Of a stretch of 64,000 nt of DNA, positions 16,669-26,414 are shown in pieces. The translations under genes and the position numbers were made by a program. The DNA comes from Candidatus Delongbacteria bacterium. GTDB lineage: Bacteria > CAIWAD01. Every line of letters begins with the position of its first letter. Within the stretch, counting starts at the first letter, position 1. Under the pieces are notes generated by a model that was not told the DNA's origin, did not search any database, and saw only the letters and a program-made list of their open reading frames with translations. The stretch covers positions 62,001-126,000 of the forward strand of contig JACKCN010000005.1 in assembly GCA_020634015.1 (NCBI GenBank), read 5' to 3'.

Positions 16669-18641
16669 TCCTGATCCTGCGCATGGGCTTTTCCTTGCTC
16701 GGGGTGGGCCTGGCTCTCTCCGTGGCGGCCGCTCTCGCATACACGGTGATGGTGTCCGATGAACTGCCCCGCCTGCCCGATCATCTTGAAGATCTGGCGC
16801 CCCCCGAACAGACCCTGCTGCTGGACCGCAACGGCCTGACCATCGACCGGGTCGGCTCCAGCGTGCGTGTGCCGCTGGACCAGATCTCGCCCAATTTCAT
16901 CGAAGCGCTGCTGGCCACCGAGGACCGCAGTTTTCGCACGCATCACGGCATCAGCAAGCGTGCCCTGCTGCGTGTGGCTCACGAGATGTGGCAGGGCCAG
17001 GTGCAGAGCGGGGGCAGCACCCTGACCCAGCAGCTGGCCAAGAATCTCTTCTTCAGTTTTGACAAGCGCATCGATCGCAAGCTCAAGGAAATGCTGGTGG
17101 CCTTCGAGATGGAGAGTCGCTACAGCAAGGATGACATCCTGCTGGCCTATTGCAACACGGTCAGTTTCGGCTCGGGCTGTCTGGGGGTAGAAAGTGCGGC
17201 GCAGGAGTATTTTGACAAACCCGCCGCACGTCTCACGCGTTCCGAGGCGGCCGTGCTGGTGGGGGTGCTGAACGCGCCGGGCCGCTACCATCCGCGGGTC
17301 AATGCCCAGCGCTGCCTGCAGAAACGCAACGAGGTGCTGGCCAATCTGCTGGAAACGGGAGTGATCACGCGGGAAGAGTACGAGCGCGAATGCTCACTTT
17401 CGCTGGATGTGCACAAGACCAGCCGCAGCCGTCACGGACACCTGCGCGAGCAGATTCTGACCACCCTGCGCAAGGAATTCGCCGCACGCGGTCTGGACCC
17501 CGAAGCGCTCGCGTATACATCCCTGATCGTTCGAACCACGATCGACATGCGCCTGCAGGAGGTTGCCGCCCTGGAAGTCGAGCGCCAGTGTGCCGAGGTC
17601 CAGAGCAAACTGGATCCCGCACATCCACTCGAGGGGGCCTTTGTCGCGGTGGACCCCTATACCGGAGAAGTGCTGGCGATGGTGGGCGGGCGCGACTTCA
17701 ACCAGTCCGCATTCAACTGTGCCACCGGAGGCAACCGCCAGCCAGGTTCCGCCTTCAAGCCCATCTTCTACTATACGGTGCTGCGCGAGGGCGGCTCGCC
17801 TCTGGACATGTGTTCCAACTCGACCACCACCTACGACATCGGTTTTGGCCAGAGCTGGACTCCCCAGAACTGGGACCTTTCCCAGGGGCCTGGGATGACC
17901 GCCATCAAGGGCATGATGAAGAGCCTGAACGTGGTGGCCGCCCACATGCTGTTCAACAACGATCACCTGATCCGCGAGGGGCGCCGTGACGGACTGCTGA
18001 CCACGATTCGTGAGACGGCCATCGATCTGGGATTCAATCCGGCGACCATCGAGGCGGTGCCCTCGATGATTCTGGGGACAGGCACGATCTCGCCACTGCA
18101 GATGTCCACGGTGTACTCCACTTTCGTGAACCAGGGCACACGCAGTGACCCGATGATGGTGCGCCGTGTCGAGGATGAGATGGGACGCGTGATCGTCTCC
18201 TTCGAACCGAAACAACGCCAGGTGCTGAATCCGGTGGAATCCTATCTGGTGCTGGACATGCTCAAGGGCGCCGTGCGTCAGGGTACGGGCCAGTCAATCA
18301 ACAGTGTGCCCTTCCGGGGTGAGCTGGGTGGCAAGACCGGCACCACCAACGACTACCGGGACAGCTGGTTCTGCAGCGTGTCGCCCACACTGGTCACCAT
18401 CTCCTGGGTCGGCTACCTGGACAACATGCCCATGAAGTATCGGGGCCGGCCCGGAGGCGTCACCGGCGGCACGGGCGGATTGCCCATCTTCCGCGGACTG
18501 TTGCCCGAGATCGACCGCCTGTACTACCGCGACGGCGGATTCAGGGTGCCCCAGGGCATCCATTTCCGCAACGTGAATCTTGATACAGGACACGAAAGCC
18601 CCACGGGAGTCCCCGTGGCCCTGCGAATGATCGACTACTGA
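16653..18641 (+). CDS. Class A penicillin-binding protein (PBP1A type)
   Basis: 662 aa bifunctional peptidoglycan synthase. After one membrane helix (about residues 9-33) comes a GT51 transglycosylase domain with Glu90 in ATEDRSFRTHHGIS, QSGGSTLTQQLAKNLF (118-133) and RKLKEMLVAFEME. The transpeptidase domain has the SxxK serine Ser366 (QPGSAFKP, Lys369), an SLN triad in KSLNVVAAH, and KTG at 561-563 (GGKTGTTNDYRDSWF). All catalytic residues are present, so both glycan polymerisation and cross-linking are expected. It overlaps the preceding gene and abuts the SPOR gene (one-base overlap). Confidence 0.96.
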   Translation: MARWLILILRMGFSLLGVGLALSVAAALAYTVMVSDELPRLPDHLEDLAPPEQTLLLDRNGLTIDRVGSSVRVPLDQISPNFIEALLATEDRSFRTHHGISKRALLRVAHEMWQGQVQSGGSTLTQQLAKNLFFSFDKRIDRKLKEMLVAFEMESRYSKDDILLAYCNTVSFGSGCLGVESAAQEYFDKPAARLTRSEAAVLVGVLNAPGRYHPRVNAQRCLQKRNEVLANLLETGVITREEYERECSLSLDVHKTSRSRHGHLREQILTTLRKEFAARGLDPEALAYTSLIVRTTIDMRLQEVAALEVERQCAEVQSKLDPAHPLEGAFVAVDPYTGEVLAMVGGRDFNQSAFNCATGGNRQPGSAFKPIFYYTVLREGGSPLDMCSNSTTTYDIGFGQSWTPQNWDLSQGPGMTAIKGMMKSLNVVAAHMLFNNDHLIREGRRDGLLTTIRETAIDLGFNPATIEAVPSMILGTGTISPLQMSTVYSTFVNQGTRSDPMMVRRVEDEMGRVIVSFEPKQRQVLNPVESYLVLDMLKGAVRQGTGQSINSVPFRGELGGKTGTTNDYRDSWFCSVSPTLVTISWVGYLDNMPMKYRGRPGGVTGGTGGLPIFRGLLPEIDRLYYRDGGFRVPQGIHFRNVNLDTGHESPTGVPVALRMIDY

Positions 18642-20056
18642 TGAACGTGTACAACCCGGCAAATCGCATCGCCAGTTTCCTGGAAGCGGTCGCCCGCTAC
18701 CTGCTCAGTTCCTCCGCGCTGGCCTGGCTGCTGTATGCCGGGGCACTGGCCGCCTTTGGCCCCGGGCCCAATGGCGAGCGGGCCGGCCTGCTGCTGCCCG
18801 TGCTGGCGATCAGCCTGCTGTTGCCGATTCCCCTCTTCTGGCTGCTGAGCCGGCGGGTGGCGCAGACCATGGGGCGGCTCTGGGAGAGTTGCGACCGCAG
18901 CAGCCGTCCGGTCCTGTTGGCCATGCGCGAGAACATTGACGCACGAGCATTGCTGCTGGGGCGCGGCAAGGCGGCCGATTTCCGGCGCTGGCTGCTGCGG
19001 GCACTGGTGGATCTGGCTCCGGGTGAGCATTCGGCACAGTCCACGCGTCTGCTCTATGATCTGGCGCTGGGAACCGCGGGTGTGGATCACAACCTGCTGC
19101 GCGAGGCCGCGATCGCACTGGGCAAGGCGGAGGGCGGTCGGGCATCGGGCGCTCTCAGGCTCTGGAACCTGAGCGCCGCACGGGGTGGCACCCTGGACCC
19201 CGTTCTCGTGGGTGACACGATCACACGCGCCCTGCAACAACCCCTGCCCCGCAGGCCACGCCCCCTGTTGCCCGTGCTTGCCAGTGCCCTGCGCGGCAGC
19301 TGGGGCGAGGCGGAGCTGTTCCTGCTGGCGCTGCTCAAGGCGGGACGGCTGGCCCCCCGGCATCTTCAGCCCGACTTGCGACGCGTTCTGGCTGCGTCGC
19401 CCGAATGCCCTCCGGCTCTGCGGCGAGATCTGGACCCCGGTCGCGAGCGTCGGCTCCAGCAGGCTGCGCGCGTCGCCGAGCGTGCTGTGGCGCCCGCGGC
19501 AGCATCCGCGGCACATGCCTCGACGTCCGGTCCCCGCGAGGGAGCTCCCGCCGCGGCGCCTGTCACGGCCCGTGGAAAGCGTCGTTCCCACTGGTCGCTG
19601 CCCGAATTCGGCAATCGCCAGGCCTGGGTCCAGCGCGGCATGGGGCTGGCGGTCATTCTGGTGGCGATCATGCTGGTGCGGATCCTGCCGGGGCTGAAAC
19701 CTCAGGAAACCGAGGATGGCGGCCTTTCCGCCAGTTCGCCCGTCTGGCGGCCTCCGGATGATGCCCAGAACGACAAGTCCTACACCGTGCAGGTGATGGC
19801 CACCAAGGACAGCCTGATCGCACTCAACGAAGGCAAGCGGCTGCGCCGCAAGGGCTACTGGTCCTATGTGCTCGGCCCGCGCGAGAACAGCCAGTGGTAC
19901 CGTGTGCGGATGGGATGGTTCGGCACCCGCAGCGAGGCCGATTCGGTGGCTGCCGCGCTGCTGGCCGACGGAATCATCCGCGACCGATACACGGCCAACT
20001 TCGAGAACGAGAGCATGCTCTGGAACCCCGACAGTCTGAAAGGTCCGCGACCGTGA
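18641..20056 (+). CDS. Membrane protein with C-terminal SPOR domain
   Basis: 471 aa. Two hydrophobic helices (about 26-42 and 48-68), a central helical, repeat-like region rich in Ala/Leu/Arg (70-270), a Pro/Ala linker, a third helix (about 325-350, GLAVILVAIMLVRILPGL), and a C-terminal SPOR domain (about 380-460: KSYTVQVMATKDSLIALNEGKRL...WYRVRMGWFGTRSEADSVAAAL). SPOR domains bind denuded septal peptidoglycan. Lying between PBP1A and a peptidase, it probably supports division or wall growth. Confidence 0.9.
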   Translation: MNVYNPANRIASFLEAVARYLLSSSALAWLLYAGALAAFGPGPNGERAGLLLPVLAISLLLPIPLFWLLSRRVAQTMGRLWESCDRSSRPVLLAMRENIDARALLLGRGKAADFRRWLLRALVDLAPGEHSAQSTRLLYDLALGTAGVDHNLLREAAIALGKAEGGRASGALRLWNLSAARGGTLDPVLVGDTITRALQQPLPRRPRPLLPVLASALRGSWGEAELFLLALLKAGRLAPRHLQPDLRRVLAASPECPPALRRDLDPGRERRLQQAARVAERAVAPAAASAAHASTSGPREGAPAAAPVTARGKRRSHWSLPEFGNRQAWVQRGMGLAVILVAIMLVRILPGLKPQETEDGGLSASSPVWRPPDDAQNDKSYTVQVMATKDSLIALNEGKRLRRKGYWSYVLGPRENSQWYRVRMGWFGTRSEADSVAAALLADGIIRDRYTANFENESMLWNPDSLKGPRP

Positions 20057-21813
20057 TCCAACTGCTGGCGCTTCTGTCTCTGGCCCTGGTGACACTTCAG
20101 CCTCTGGAATCGAGCGCACGGGAGCTGGATGTCTCACCCCTGGATGCACTTTGCGCACCCTGTCTGGAAGGTCGCAAGGCCGGTTCGGACGCGGGTCGGC
20201 GCACGGGGGAGCTGGTGGCCAGCATGCTGCGCTCCACCGGTGTCCAGCTCTCTCCCTTCGCCGAGGATTTTGTCCAGGAGTTCCAGTGGATCGAGCCGGG
20301 TTTCGACCGAGGCGCTGAGCTGGAATTCCGTCTGCCCTCGAGCATGACTCCCGCTCTCATGGATTCCGCCAAGTACAGCGTGCCCGCCTGGAGTGGTTCC
20401 GGGGAAGGCGAGGGCGAGGTGATCTTTGCCGGGTTCGGTCTGATCAACCGCGGACTTCCCCGCTGGGATGACTACGCCCACGAGGACCTGCGTGACAAGG
20501 TGGTCGTGATCCAGAGTGGACTGCCTCCGGGGGTCAAGGACGCACCCGAGCACTCGCTGCCCTCCCGGGTGGAACTGGCCGCCCGACTGGGAGCCCGCGC
20601 GGTTCTGGTCAGTCCCGACCCATTTGACCCCGAACTTGACCTGCGGGCCAGCGCCGGCGGTGAGGTGGCCTGGCGGTTCGCATCGGTGCCCGTCGCCTTT
20701 CTGTCGCTGGACCTGAGCGATTCCCTGCTCTATGAGGAAGGTTTCACCACCCGCAGCCTGGTGGCGCGCATGAACCGTTCCCGGCGTACGGCGACCCTCG
20801 CTCTGCCCAACCAGCGGATCAGGCTGAGCACACCATCCGCTGGAGAACCGCTGACGGGGCGCAACGTGATCGGCTGGCTGCCCGGTCGCTCGGCGGAAAC
20901 CCTGGTGGTGAGTGCACATTTCGATCACCTGGGGCTCGTGGATCCCGCGGGCCCCGCCGCGGACGGCAATGTCTACCGGGGTGCCGACGACAATGCCTCC
21001 GGTGTCACGGCCCTGCTTCATGTGGCACGCTGCATGGCCGACCGAACGGAAGCGGATCGGCCGCTGTCGCTGCTGTTCGTGATCTTCGATGCGGAGGAGG
21101 CGGGCCGCGTGGGCTCACGCTGGTTCTGCAATCAGGAGTTGCCGGCGACTCACCCGATTCGCCTGGTGGTGAACATGGACATGGTGGGCCGGCTCGAGGG
21201 GCGTCCCCTGCAGGTCTTCGACTCGGGGCGCGTGTCCGGTCTTCAGGAGCTGCTGGCACCGGCGGCGGAATCCGCGGGACTTGAATTGCAACTGGCCGAC
21301 CTGACCGCCAGCCCCAGCGACCACAGTTCCTTTCTGGCCCGCGGAGTACCCGCGATCATGCTCTTCAGCGGCACCCATGGCGACTACAATACTCCGCGTG
21401 ACACGCCCGAGCGCATCGATCGCCCGGGCCTGGCGCGTGTCGCGAATTTCGTGATCGATCTGCTGGACCGGGTCGCTGTCGCCCCGGGTTCGTTCGCGCT
21501 CAGTGTGGGCCAGCCAGCGACTGCAGCGACCGGGGCACGGGTGACCGTGGCCATGGGCATCGTCCCCGGTTATGCCGGAAGCGGTCGGGGCATGGAGATT
21601 TCCTCGGTGCATGAAAGCAGCCCGGCCGAGCAGGCCGGTCTCCGGGCGGGTGACCGCGTGACCGCGATGGGCGAGTATCCCGTCGAATCGATTTACGACT
21701 ACACCTTCGCCCTGCGACATTTCCACGCGGGCGACAGGATAAGGGTCGCCTTCCTGCGTGGCACGGAAGAACGGCAGACCGATGTGCTGCTGATGGAACG
21801 CAATACTCCCTAG
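20053..21813 (+). CDS. Secreted M28 zinc aminopeptidase with PA and PDZ domains
   Basis: 586 aa. A signal-like N-terminus is followed by a PA-like domain (about 110-240) and an M28 peptidase core with all five metal ligands visible: His in SAHFDHLGL, Asp in GADDNASG, Glu pair in DAEEAG, Asp in NMDMVGR and His in SPSDHSSF. A C-terminal PDZ domain (about 495-585: EISSVHESSPAEQAGLRAGDRVTAMG) follows. Such enzymes trim N-terminal residues of peptides outside the cytoplasm. The GTG start at 20053 overlaps the preceding stop (GTGA), implying coupling. Confidence 0.93.
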   Translation: MIQLLALLSLALVTLQPLESSARELDVSPLDALCAPCLEGRKAGSDAGRRTGELVASMLRSTGVQLSPFAEDFVQEFQWIEPGFDRGAELEFRLPSSMTPALMDSAKYSVPAWSGSGEGEGEVIFAGFGLINRGLPRWDDYAHEDLRDKVVVIQSGLPPGVKDAPEHSLPSRVELAARLGARAVLVSPDPFDPELDLRASAGGEVAWRFASVPVAFLSLDLSDSLLYEEGFTTRSLVARMNRSRRTATLALPNQRIRLSTPSAGEPLTGRNVIGWLPGRSAETLVVSAHFDHLGLVDPAGPAADGNVYRGADDNASGVTALLHVARCMADRTEADRPLSLLFVIFDAEEAGRVGSRWFCNQELPATHPIRLVVNMDMVGRLEGRPLQVFDSGRVSGLQELLAPAAESAGLELQLADLTASPSDHSSFLARGVPAIMLFSGTHGDYNTPRDTPERIDRPGLARVANFVIDLLDRVAVAPGSFALSVGQPATAATGARVTVAMGIVPGYAGSGRGMEISSVHESSPAEQAGLRAGDRVTAMGEYPVESIYDYTFALRHFHAGDRIRVAFLRGTEERQTDVLLMERNTP

Positions 21814-21824
21814 GCGGACCGTGG

Positions 21825-23447
21825 ATGGCGCGTTACAATCTGTATCTGATGGATGCCACGCGCGACCCGCGTGTGATTCGACGCATCTCGGCGCTCACCC
21901 AGATCGAGCCGGGCGTTCTGGCGCGGCACCTCCAGCGTTTTCCCTTTCTCGTGCTGCGTGAAGCTCACCTCTCGCAGGCGGTGGCCGTGCGGCGCGAACT
22001 GGAGCGTCTGGGCCTGAAACTGAACATCGAAAAGCTCAGCCCCGACCGCATCACGGGCAACAGCCGTCATCCGTTGGCCAGCCAATCGTCCGGACCCGCT
22101 GATTCGTCCGGCACGGCGGGGACGGGACGTGATGAAGTGGTTCTCGAGGCGGGCAGCGGATTCCAGGAGCTGGAGCCGGAACAGCCGTCGGGAATCCCCG
22201 GAGATGAGCGCAGGATGGGCGTCGATGAGCGTGACCCGGAGGATGGGAAACGCCCGCTCTCGCGCCGGACCCTGATCATTCTTGGATTGGCCCTGCTGGC
22301 CATTCTGCTGGTGTTCGCAGGGTACCATTTCGGCAAGCCATCGGGTGTTCCGCTGGACCCGCGTCTGCGTGCGGAAGTGGAGCAGGGACTGGAGCGCCTC
22401 CTTCAGGACACGCGCCTGGCACTTGCCCAGGGGCCCGAGGTGGTGGGCAGCAGCCAGGAGCTGCTGGAGGACGTGCATCGCATGGCGCGCATCGTGCACA
22501 GCGCCGGCACCACATTGCCCCGGGCAATGCGCACCCAGATGGAAGAGCTGGAAGCCCTGGCCGGCACACTGGAATTGAGAACCGCGCCCAGATCCCTGGT
22601 GGCCACGGAGTTTCCAGGTTTCAGGGACTTCGCCTTTCCGGATCTGAACCAGGCCGCGACCGCCCAAGGGTTGGAAACCCTGCTCGAGAGTCCGCAATCC
22701 CCAGAGAACATGACCGAATTGCGTGGTCTGGAGTTTCTGGCGGATGCGGCCAGTGATGCCATCAGGATCCGTGGGCTGACCGCCCAGGGAGCCCAGCGTC
22801 TTGAGGCTCTGGCGGAGAAGACCCGCGCCCGCATGGAGCAGACCCGGGCGCGCGTCCTGGCCGCCTCGCTGCGGCTGCGCGGAGCGGCCATGCTGGCGGA
22901 AGGCGAGGATCTTCGGCTGCTGGTGGAAGTGCCCGACAGTACGCGTCTGGAGATCCAACTGGGTGCCGATGTGGACGAAGTGATGGTCGTGGACGGCCAG
23001 GTGCTGATCAAGGGCATTGCTCCAAGGTTGTCCAGCGTGTCGGTGCGATTGGCGCGCCTGGATCGTCAACCCTCGGTCGTACGATCGATTCTGGACGCTG
23101 GCCTCCGTTTGCTGGACCCGGCGGCCTATTTCAGCACGCTGCCCGGAAGCACCCTGCCGGTGGGACGTCCGCTGAGACGGGGGCAGAATACCGAAGCGGT
23201 CCTGCAGACTCTGGACCTGCCGGGTGGGACACAGGTCCACAGCCGCGGCAGTTTTCTTGAGGCGTCCTTCCCGCCGCGCATCGAGGAGCCCCGGGTGCGC
23301 GACGTGCTTCTGCGCTGTGCGGAGGCCTATCTGGAAACCCGCCAGTGGCCGCGCCGGGTGGAACTCGAGCTTGACGGAAAGCAGTACAGTCTGACCGGAA
23401 TGGATCTCTGGATGCTCAGTCGCAGCGGCCTGGGCCAGGAAGGCTGA
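21825..23447 (+). CDS. Unknown membrane-anchored protein with L7/L12-like N-terminus
   Basis: 540 aa, not firmly recognised. Residues 1-70 (RVIRRISALTQIEPGVLARHLQRFPFLVLREAHLSQAVAVRRELERLG) look like the small alpha/beta fold of ribosomal L7/L12 C-terminal domains, which also occurs in non-ribosomal FCB and delta-proteobacterial proteins; this is a pattern-level guess. One membrane helix lies at about 145-165, then a long helical and beta region without motifs. It closes the envelope cluster 11 bases after the peptidase gene. Confidence 0.75.
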   Translation: MARYNLYLMDATRDPRVIRRISALTQIEPGVLARHLQRFPFLVLREAHLSQAVAVRRELERLGLKLNIEKLSPDRITGNSRHPLASQSSGPADSSGTAGTGRDEVVLEAGSGFQELEPEQPSGIPGDERRMGVDERDPEDGKRPLSRRTLIILGLALLAILLVFAGYHFGKPSGVPLDPRLRAEVEQGLERLLQDTRLALAQGPEVVGSSQELLEDVHRMARIVHSAGTTLPRAMRTQMEELEALAGTLELRTAPRSLVATEFPGFRDFAFPDLNQAATAQGLETLLESPQSPENMTELRGLEFLADAASDAIRIRGLTAQGAQRLEALAEKTRARMEQTRARVLAASLRLRGAAMLAEGEDLRLLVEVPDSTRLEIQLGADVDEVMVVDGQVLIKGIAPRLSSVSVRLARLDRQPSVVRSILDAGLRLLDPAAYFSTLPGSTLPVGRPLRRGQNTEAVLQTLDLPGGTQVHSRGSFLEASFPPRIEEPRVRDVLLRCAEAYLETRQWPRRVELELDGKQYSLTGMDLWMLSRSGLGQEG

Positions 23448-23813
23448 AGCTGGCGGGGGCAGTCAGTGGATGTTGATGGACATGCCATCGGCTTTCCCCC
23501 TTGGGCATGTCATTGTATATTTGGGCCTTGTTTGTCAGGTCTGGCCGGTGCAGCGCTTCCGGCCTCCCCGCACTGTCAGAAGAATCGTACGCCTGTCGAA
23601 ACTTCCAGACGACCGTAGCATCCAGCGCCTGTCCAGGTGCAATCATGGGTGGAATTGCGGGAGTTGTGTATAGTTTGCTGCCAACTATGGCAAAAACGAC
23701 AGTGGCCCGGTTATTGCGATTTGCAGACCGGACTTGCCTGAGCGCCGGATGTCGGCCTTCAGGATGCGTCAGCTTGCAACCCATTGAACTCCATACAGCA
23801 ACAGAGGTATGCC
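23448..23813. other. Leader/intergenic region upstream of the large secreted protein
   Basis: 366 bases, noticeably more AT-rich than the flanking genes, so it probably holds the promoter of the gene at 23814. TATATTTG at 23516-23523 and TATAGT near 23672 are possible -10-like elements, but neither has a good -35 partner, so I do not call a promoter. No RNA gene seen. Confidence 0.4.
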
Positions 23814-26198
23814 ATGCGCAAGGCTTTGATTCTGTCTACCCTGGCTCTGAGTGTCACAACGGCCCTGGCCGCTGTGCAGGTCACGAACCAGGAATTCACT
23901 CGCAAGGGAACCGATCCCACGATTCTGAACAGCAAGATTTCCGACGCCCCCGCCGGGCCCGTGAATGCGATCCCCAAGGGTGAGTATTCCCTGCGTGACG
24001 TGGACGTCCAGATCGGCAGCAGCCGCTACGACTACCAGCACAACGGATCTCATGGCAAGATGCTTGCCGTGGGTACCGACGGTGTGGTACACGGTGCCTT
24101 CATGGGTGGCTCGGACATCTCCTCCGGGCGTCGTGTCCAGGGCTGGTGCGTGGATACCGACGATCAGGTGTCCACCCCGACCAACGTGCTGGACCAGCAC
24201 ACCGGCTACACCACCTCCGGTGTGACCAGTGAATCACCGTCCAACGGTCTGGCCGGCAACTCCGGCGTGGTCGCCATGCACTCCAGCGTGCCCGCCAACG
24301 CCTCCTGGATCGCCGTGGACTTCGCGGGCTGCACGCTGGCCTTCAATGCCCTGACGGCCACCACGGCCGAGCGCATCTGGCCGCACGTGGCCCTGGACAA
24401 TGAAGACCGCATGCACATCATCTGCGGCGACGCCACCACCGATTCCGACGACATCTGGTACCGCGCCACCAGCAACGGCACGTCCTGGGACGGCGACTGG
24501 GTGAACATCACCAACAATTCGAACACCCTGTCCATGACCTCCGCCGCGGCCAAGACCGCTCCGGGCGCCGCCATCCTGTTCATGCAGGATTCCCCGCTGG
24601 CGAACACTGTGGAAGCCACGGCCCTGCAGTGGCACCATGACATCTTCTACTACCGTTCGAACACGAACAACATCTACAACGAGATCACCGCGGGCAACAT
24701 CGTCAACGTGACCCGTTATCGCGCCCAGGACTCCAATGCGCCGCTGTCCAACCTGGTCTTTGCCTATTCCGACATCGAAGGCATCTTCGACCGTCAGGTG
24801 AACCCCCAGCTGCACATCGCCTTCTCGACTCCGCCGGTCTGGGCCGATTCCGCGTACTACAAGATCCCCGGCGACCCCGTGACCTACTTCCTGGATGGTG
24901 GTGATTTCGCCAACATCAACAACAGCAGCGCGATCTGGCACTTCAACGCCGACACCGGCGAATGGGGCCACATCGCCGGCTGGACCACCGGCGTGGACGA
25001 GAACGACAGCCGTCCCGATCCGGGTGTGTTCCGTGTGGCCACCGACCGCGTCCAGCTTTCCCTGGATCCCGCGACCGGTTACCTGTACGCCATCTGGAAC
25101 GAGTTCTTCCCCGATGACGTGCGTGATCCCTGGACCGACGGCAAGCTGATGCCGAACGCCGAAATCTTCGCCGCCTGCAGTGCCGACAACGGCCTGACCT
25201 GGGGCCCCCGCGTCAACCTGACCAACACCTCGACCCCCGGCTGCACCGAAGGCAACTGCGCCAGCGAGACCTTCGCCTCGATGGCTGAAGTGACCTATGA
25301 CGGCAACCTGCTGATCACCTACATGCTCGACCTGCATGGTGGATCCTCGATCCGCAACACGGACACCAACGACGGTTCCGCTGAGACCGACAATCCCATC
25401 ATCTTCACCCGCGTTCCCGTCGCCAACGTGCCGCCCCACTCCGGCAGTGCCTGGGATGCCGAAGGTCATGTGGGCCTGTCCGGTTACGAGCGCTCCTGGA
25501 GCTTCAGCGGTGGCCATCCTGACACCGCCCAGGTGCTGGATCGCATCCTCGTGGTCAACGAAGGCGCCTCCAACGTGACGCTGGACATGGTCGAGTGCTT
25601 CCACAGTGTCATCGATGAGTTCGACGGGACCAACCTCTACGCCGGACTCGATGCCTGGAACCCTGCCGCTGGCGATTACTTCACCGACGCCAATGACTGG
25701 GACGGCGTGATTCCCGCGATGGACTTCCATGTGATCCGCCTGTATGTCGGTCACAATGGCCGCCCGGTTTCCGAGCAGGCTTTCAAGCTGACCTTCAGTG
25801 ACGAGACCGTGCGCTGGTACCGCTATGTCTACGCCGACACCGATGTGGTGCCCTTCGACTACAACGATGTCGCCAGCTACTCCTCCTTCCCGGTCTGGAC
25901 CCGCAACACCGACGTGCAGGAGAACAGCCAGCCCGTGTCCTTCGAGCTGGGCCAGAACTTCCCGAACCCCTTCAACCCGACCACCGAGATCAGCTTCACT
26001 CTGGTCCAGGGCGCCCAGGCCAACCTGAGCGTGTTCAACCTGACTGGCCAGAAGGTCGCCACCCTGGTGGATGGTGCGATGAGCGCCGGCAGCCACACCG
26101 TGTCCTTCGACGCGTCCGGCCTGTCCAGCGGTCTGTACTTCTACACCCTGGAAGCCAATGGCCATGCCCAGACCCGCAAGATGGTCCTGAGCAAGTAA
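23814..26198 (+). CDS. Large secreted protein with type IX sorting-like C-terminal domain
   Basis: 794 aa. ATG 23814 gives a clear signal peptide (MRKALILSTLALSVTTALA) and has GAGG 7 bases upstream. The middle resembles a sialidase/BNR-type beta-propeller: repeated Asp/Asn-rich blades such as IWPHVALDNEDRMHIICGD and LSLDPATGYLYAIWNEF. The last 80 residues are a T9SS type A-like domain starting GQNFPNPFNPTTEISF and ending TRKMVLSK, which would direct export and surface attachment. Codon choice is strongly C/G-ending, typical of high expression. Substrate or binding partner is unknown. Confidence 0.85.
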   Translation: MRKALILSTLALSVTTALAAVQVTNQEFTRKGTDPTILNSKISDAPAGPVNAIPKGEYSLRDVDVQIGSSRYDYQHNGSHGKMLAVGTDGVVHGAFMGGSDISSGRRVQGWCVDTDDQVSTPTNVLDQHTGYTTSGVTSESPSNGLAGNSGVVAMHSSVPANASWIAVDFAGCTLAFNALTATTAERIWPHVALDNEDRMHIICGDATTDSDDIWYRATSNGTSWDGDWVNITNNSNTLSMTSAAAKTAPGAAILFMQDSPLANTVEATALQWHHDIFYYRSNTNNIYNEITAGNIVNVTRYRAQDSNAPLSNLVFAYSDIEGIFDRQVNPQLHIAFSTPPVWADSAYYKIPGDPVTYFLDGGDFANINNSSAIWHFNADTGEWGHIAGWTTGVDENDSRPDPGVFRVATDRVQLSLDPATGYLYAIWNEFFPDDVRDPWTDGKLMPNAEIFAACSADNGLTWGPRVNLTNTSTPGCTEGNCASETFASMAEVTYDGNLLITYMLDLHGGSSIRNTDTNDGSAETDNPIIFTRVPVANVPPHSGSAWDAEGHVGLSGYERSWSFSGGHPDTAQVLDRILVVNEGASNVTLDMVECFHSVIDEFDGTNLYAGLDAWNPAAGDYFTDANDWDGVIPAMDFHVIRLYVGHNGRPVSEQAFKLTFSDETVRWYRYVYADTDVVPFDYNDVASYSSFPVWTRNTDVQENSQPVSFELGQNFPNPFNPTTEISFTLVQGAQANLSVFNLTGQKVATLVDGAMSAGSHTVSFDASGLSSGLYFYTLEANGHAQTRKMVLSK

Positions 26199-26229
26199 GT
26201 CTGCCGACTTCCTGATCCGCGATTCGTCA

Positions 26230-26263
26230 AGCGCCCCTGGCCAACCGGTCAGGGGCGCTTTCC
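26230..26263 (+). terminator. Rho-independent terminator
   Basis: AGCGCCCCTG pairs with CAGGGGCGCT around a 10-base loop and is followed by TTCCTT, 31 bases after the stop of the secreted-protein gene. Confidence 0.75.
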
Positions 26264-26414
26264 TTGCCCCCCGCGCTGCCCCCACGGGGCATGCGACCCG
26301 TTGGGACCGCCCGCAAGGAGAAAGCGAATCCTTATGTTGGGGGCCGTTCGGGCGTGCAATCAAGGACGCCCACTTGACCGGAGAGAGTTCCGGCAGCAAT
26401 TCCGGGGCAGAAGC

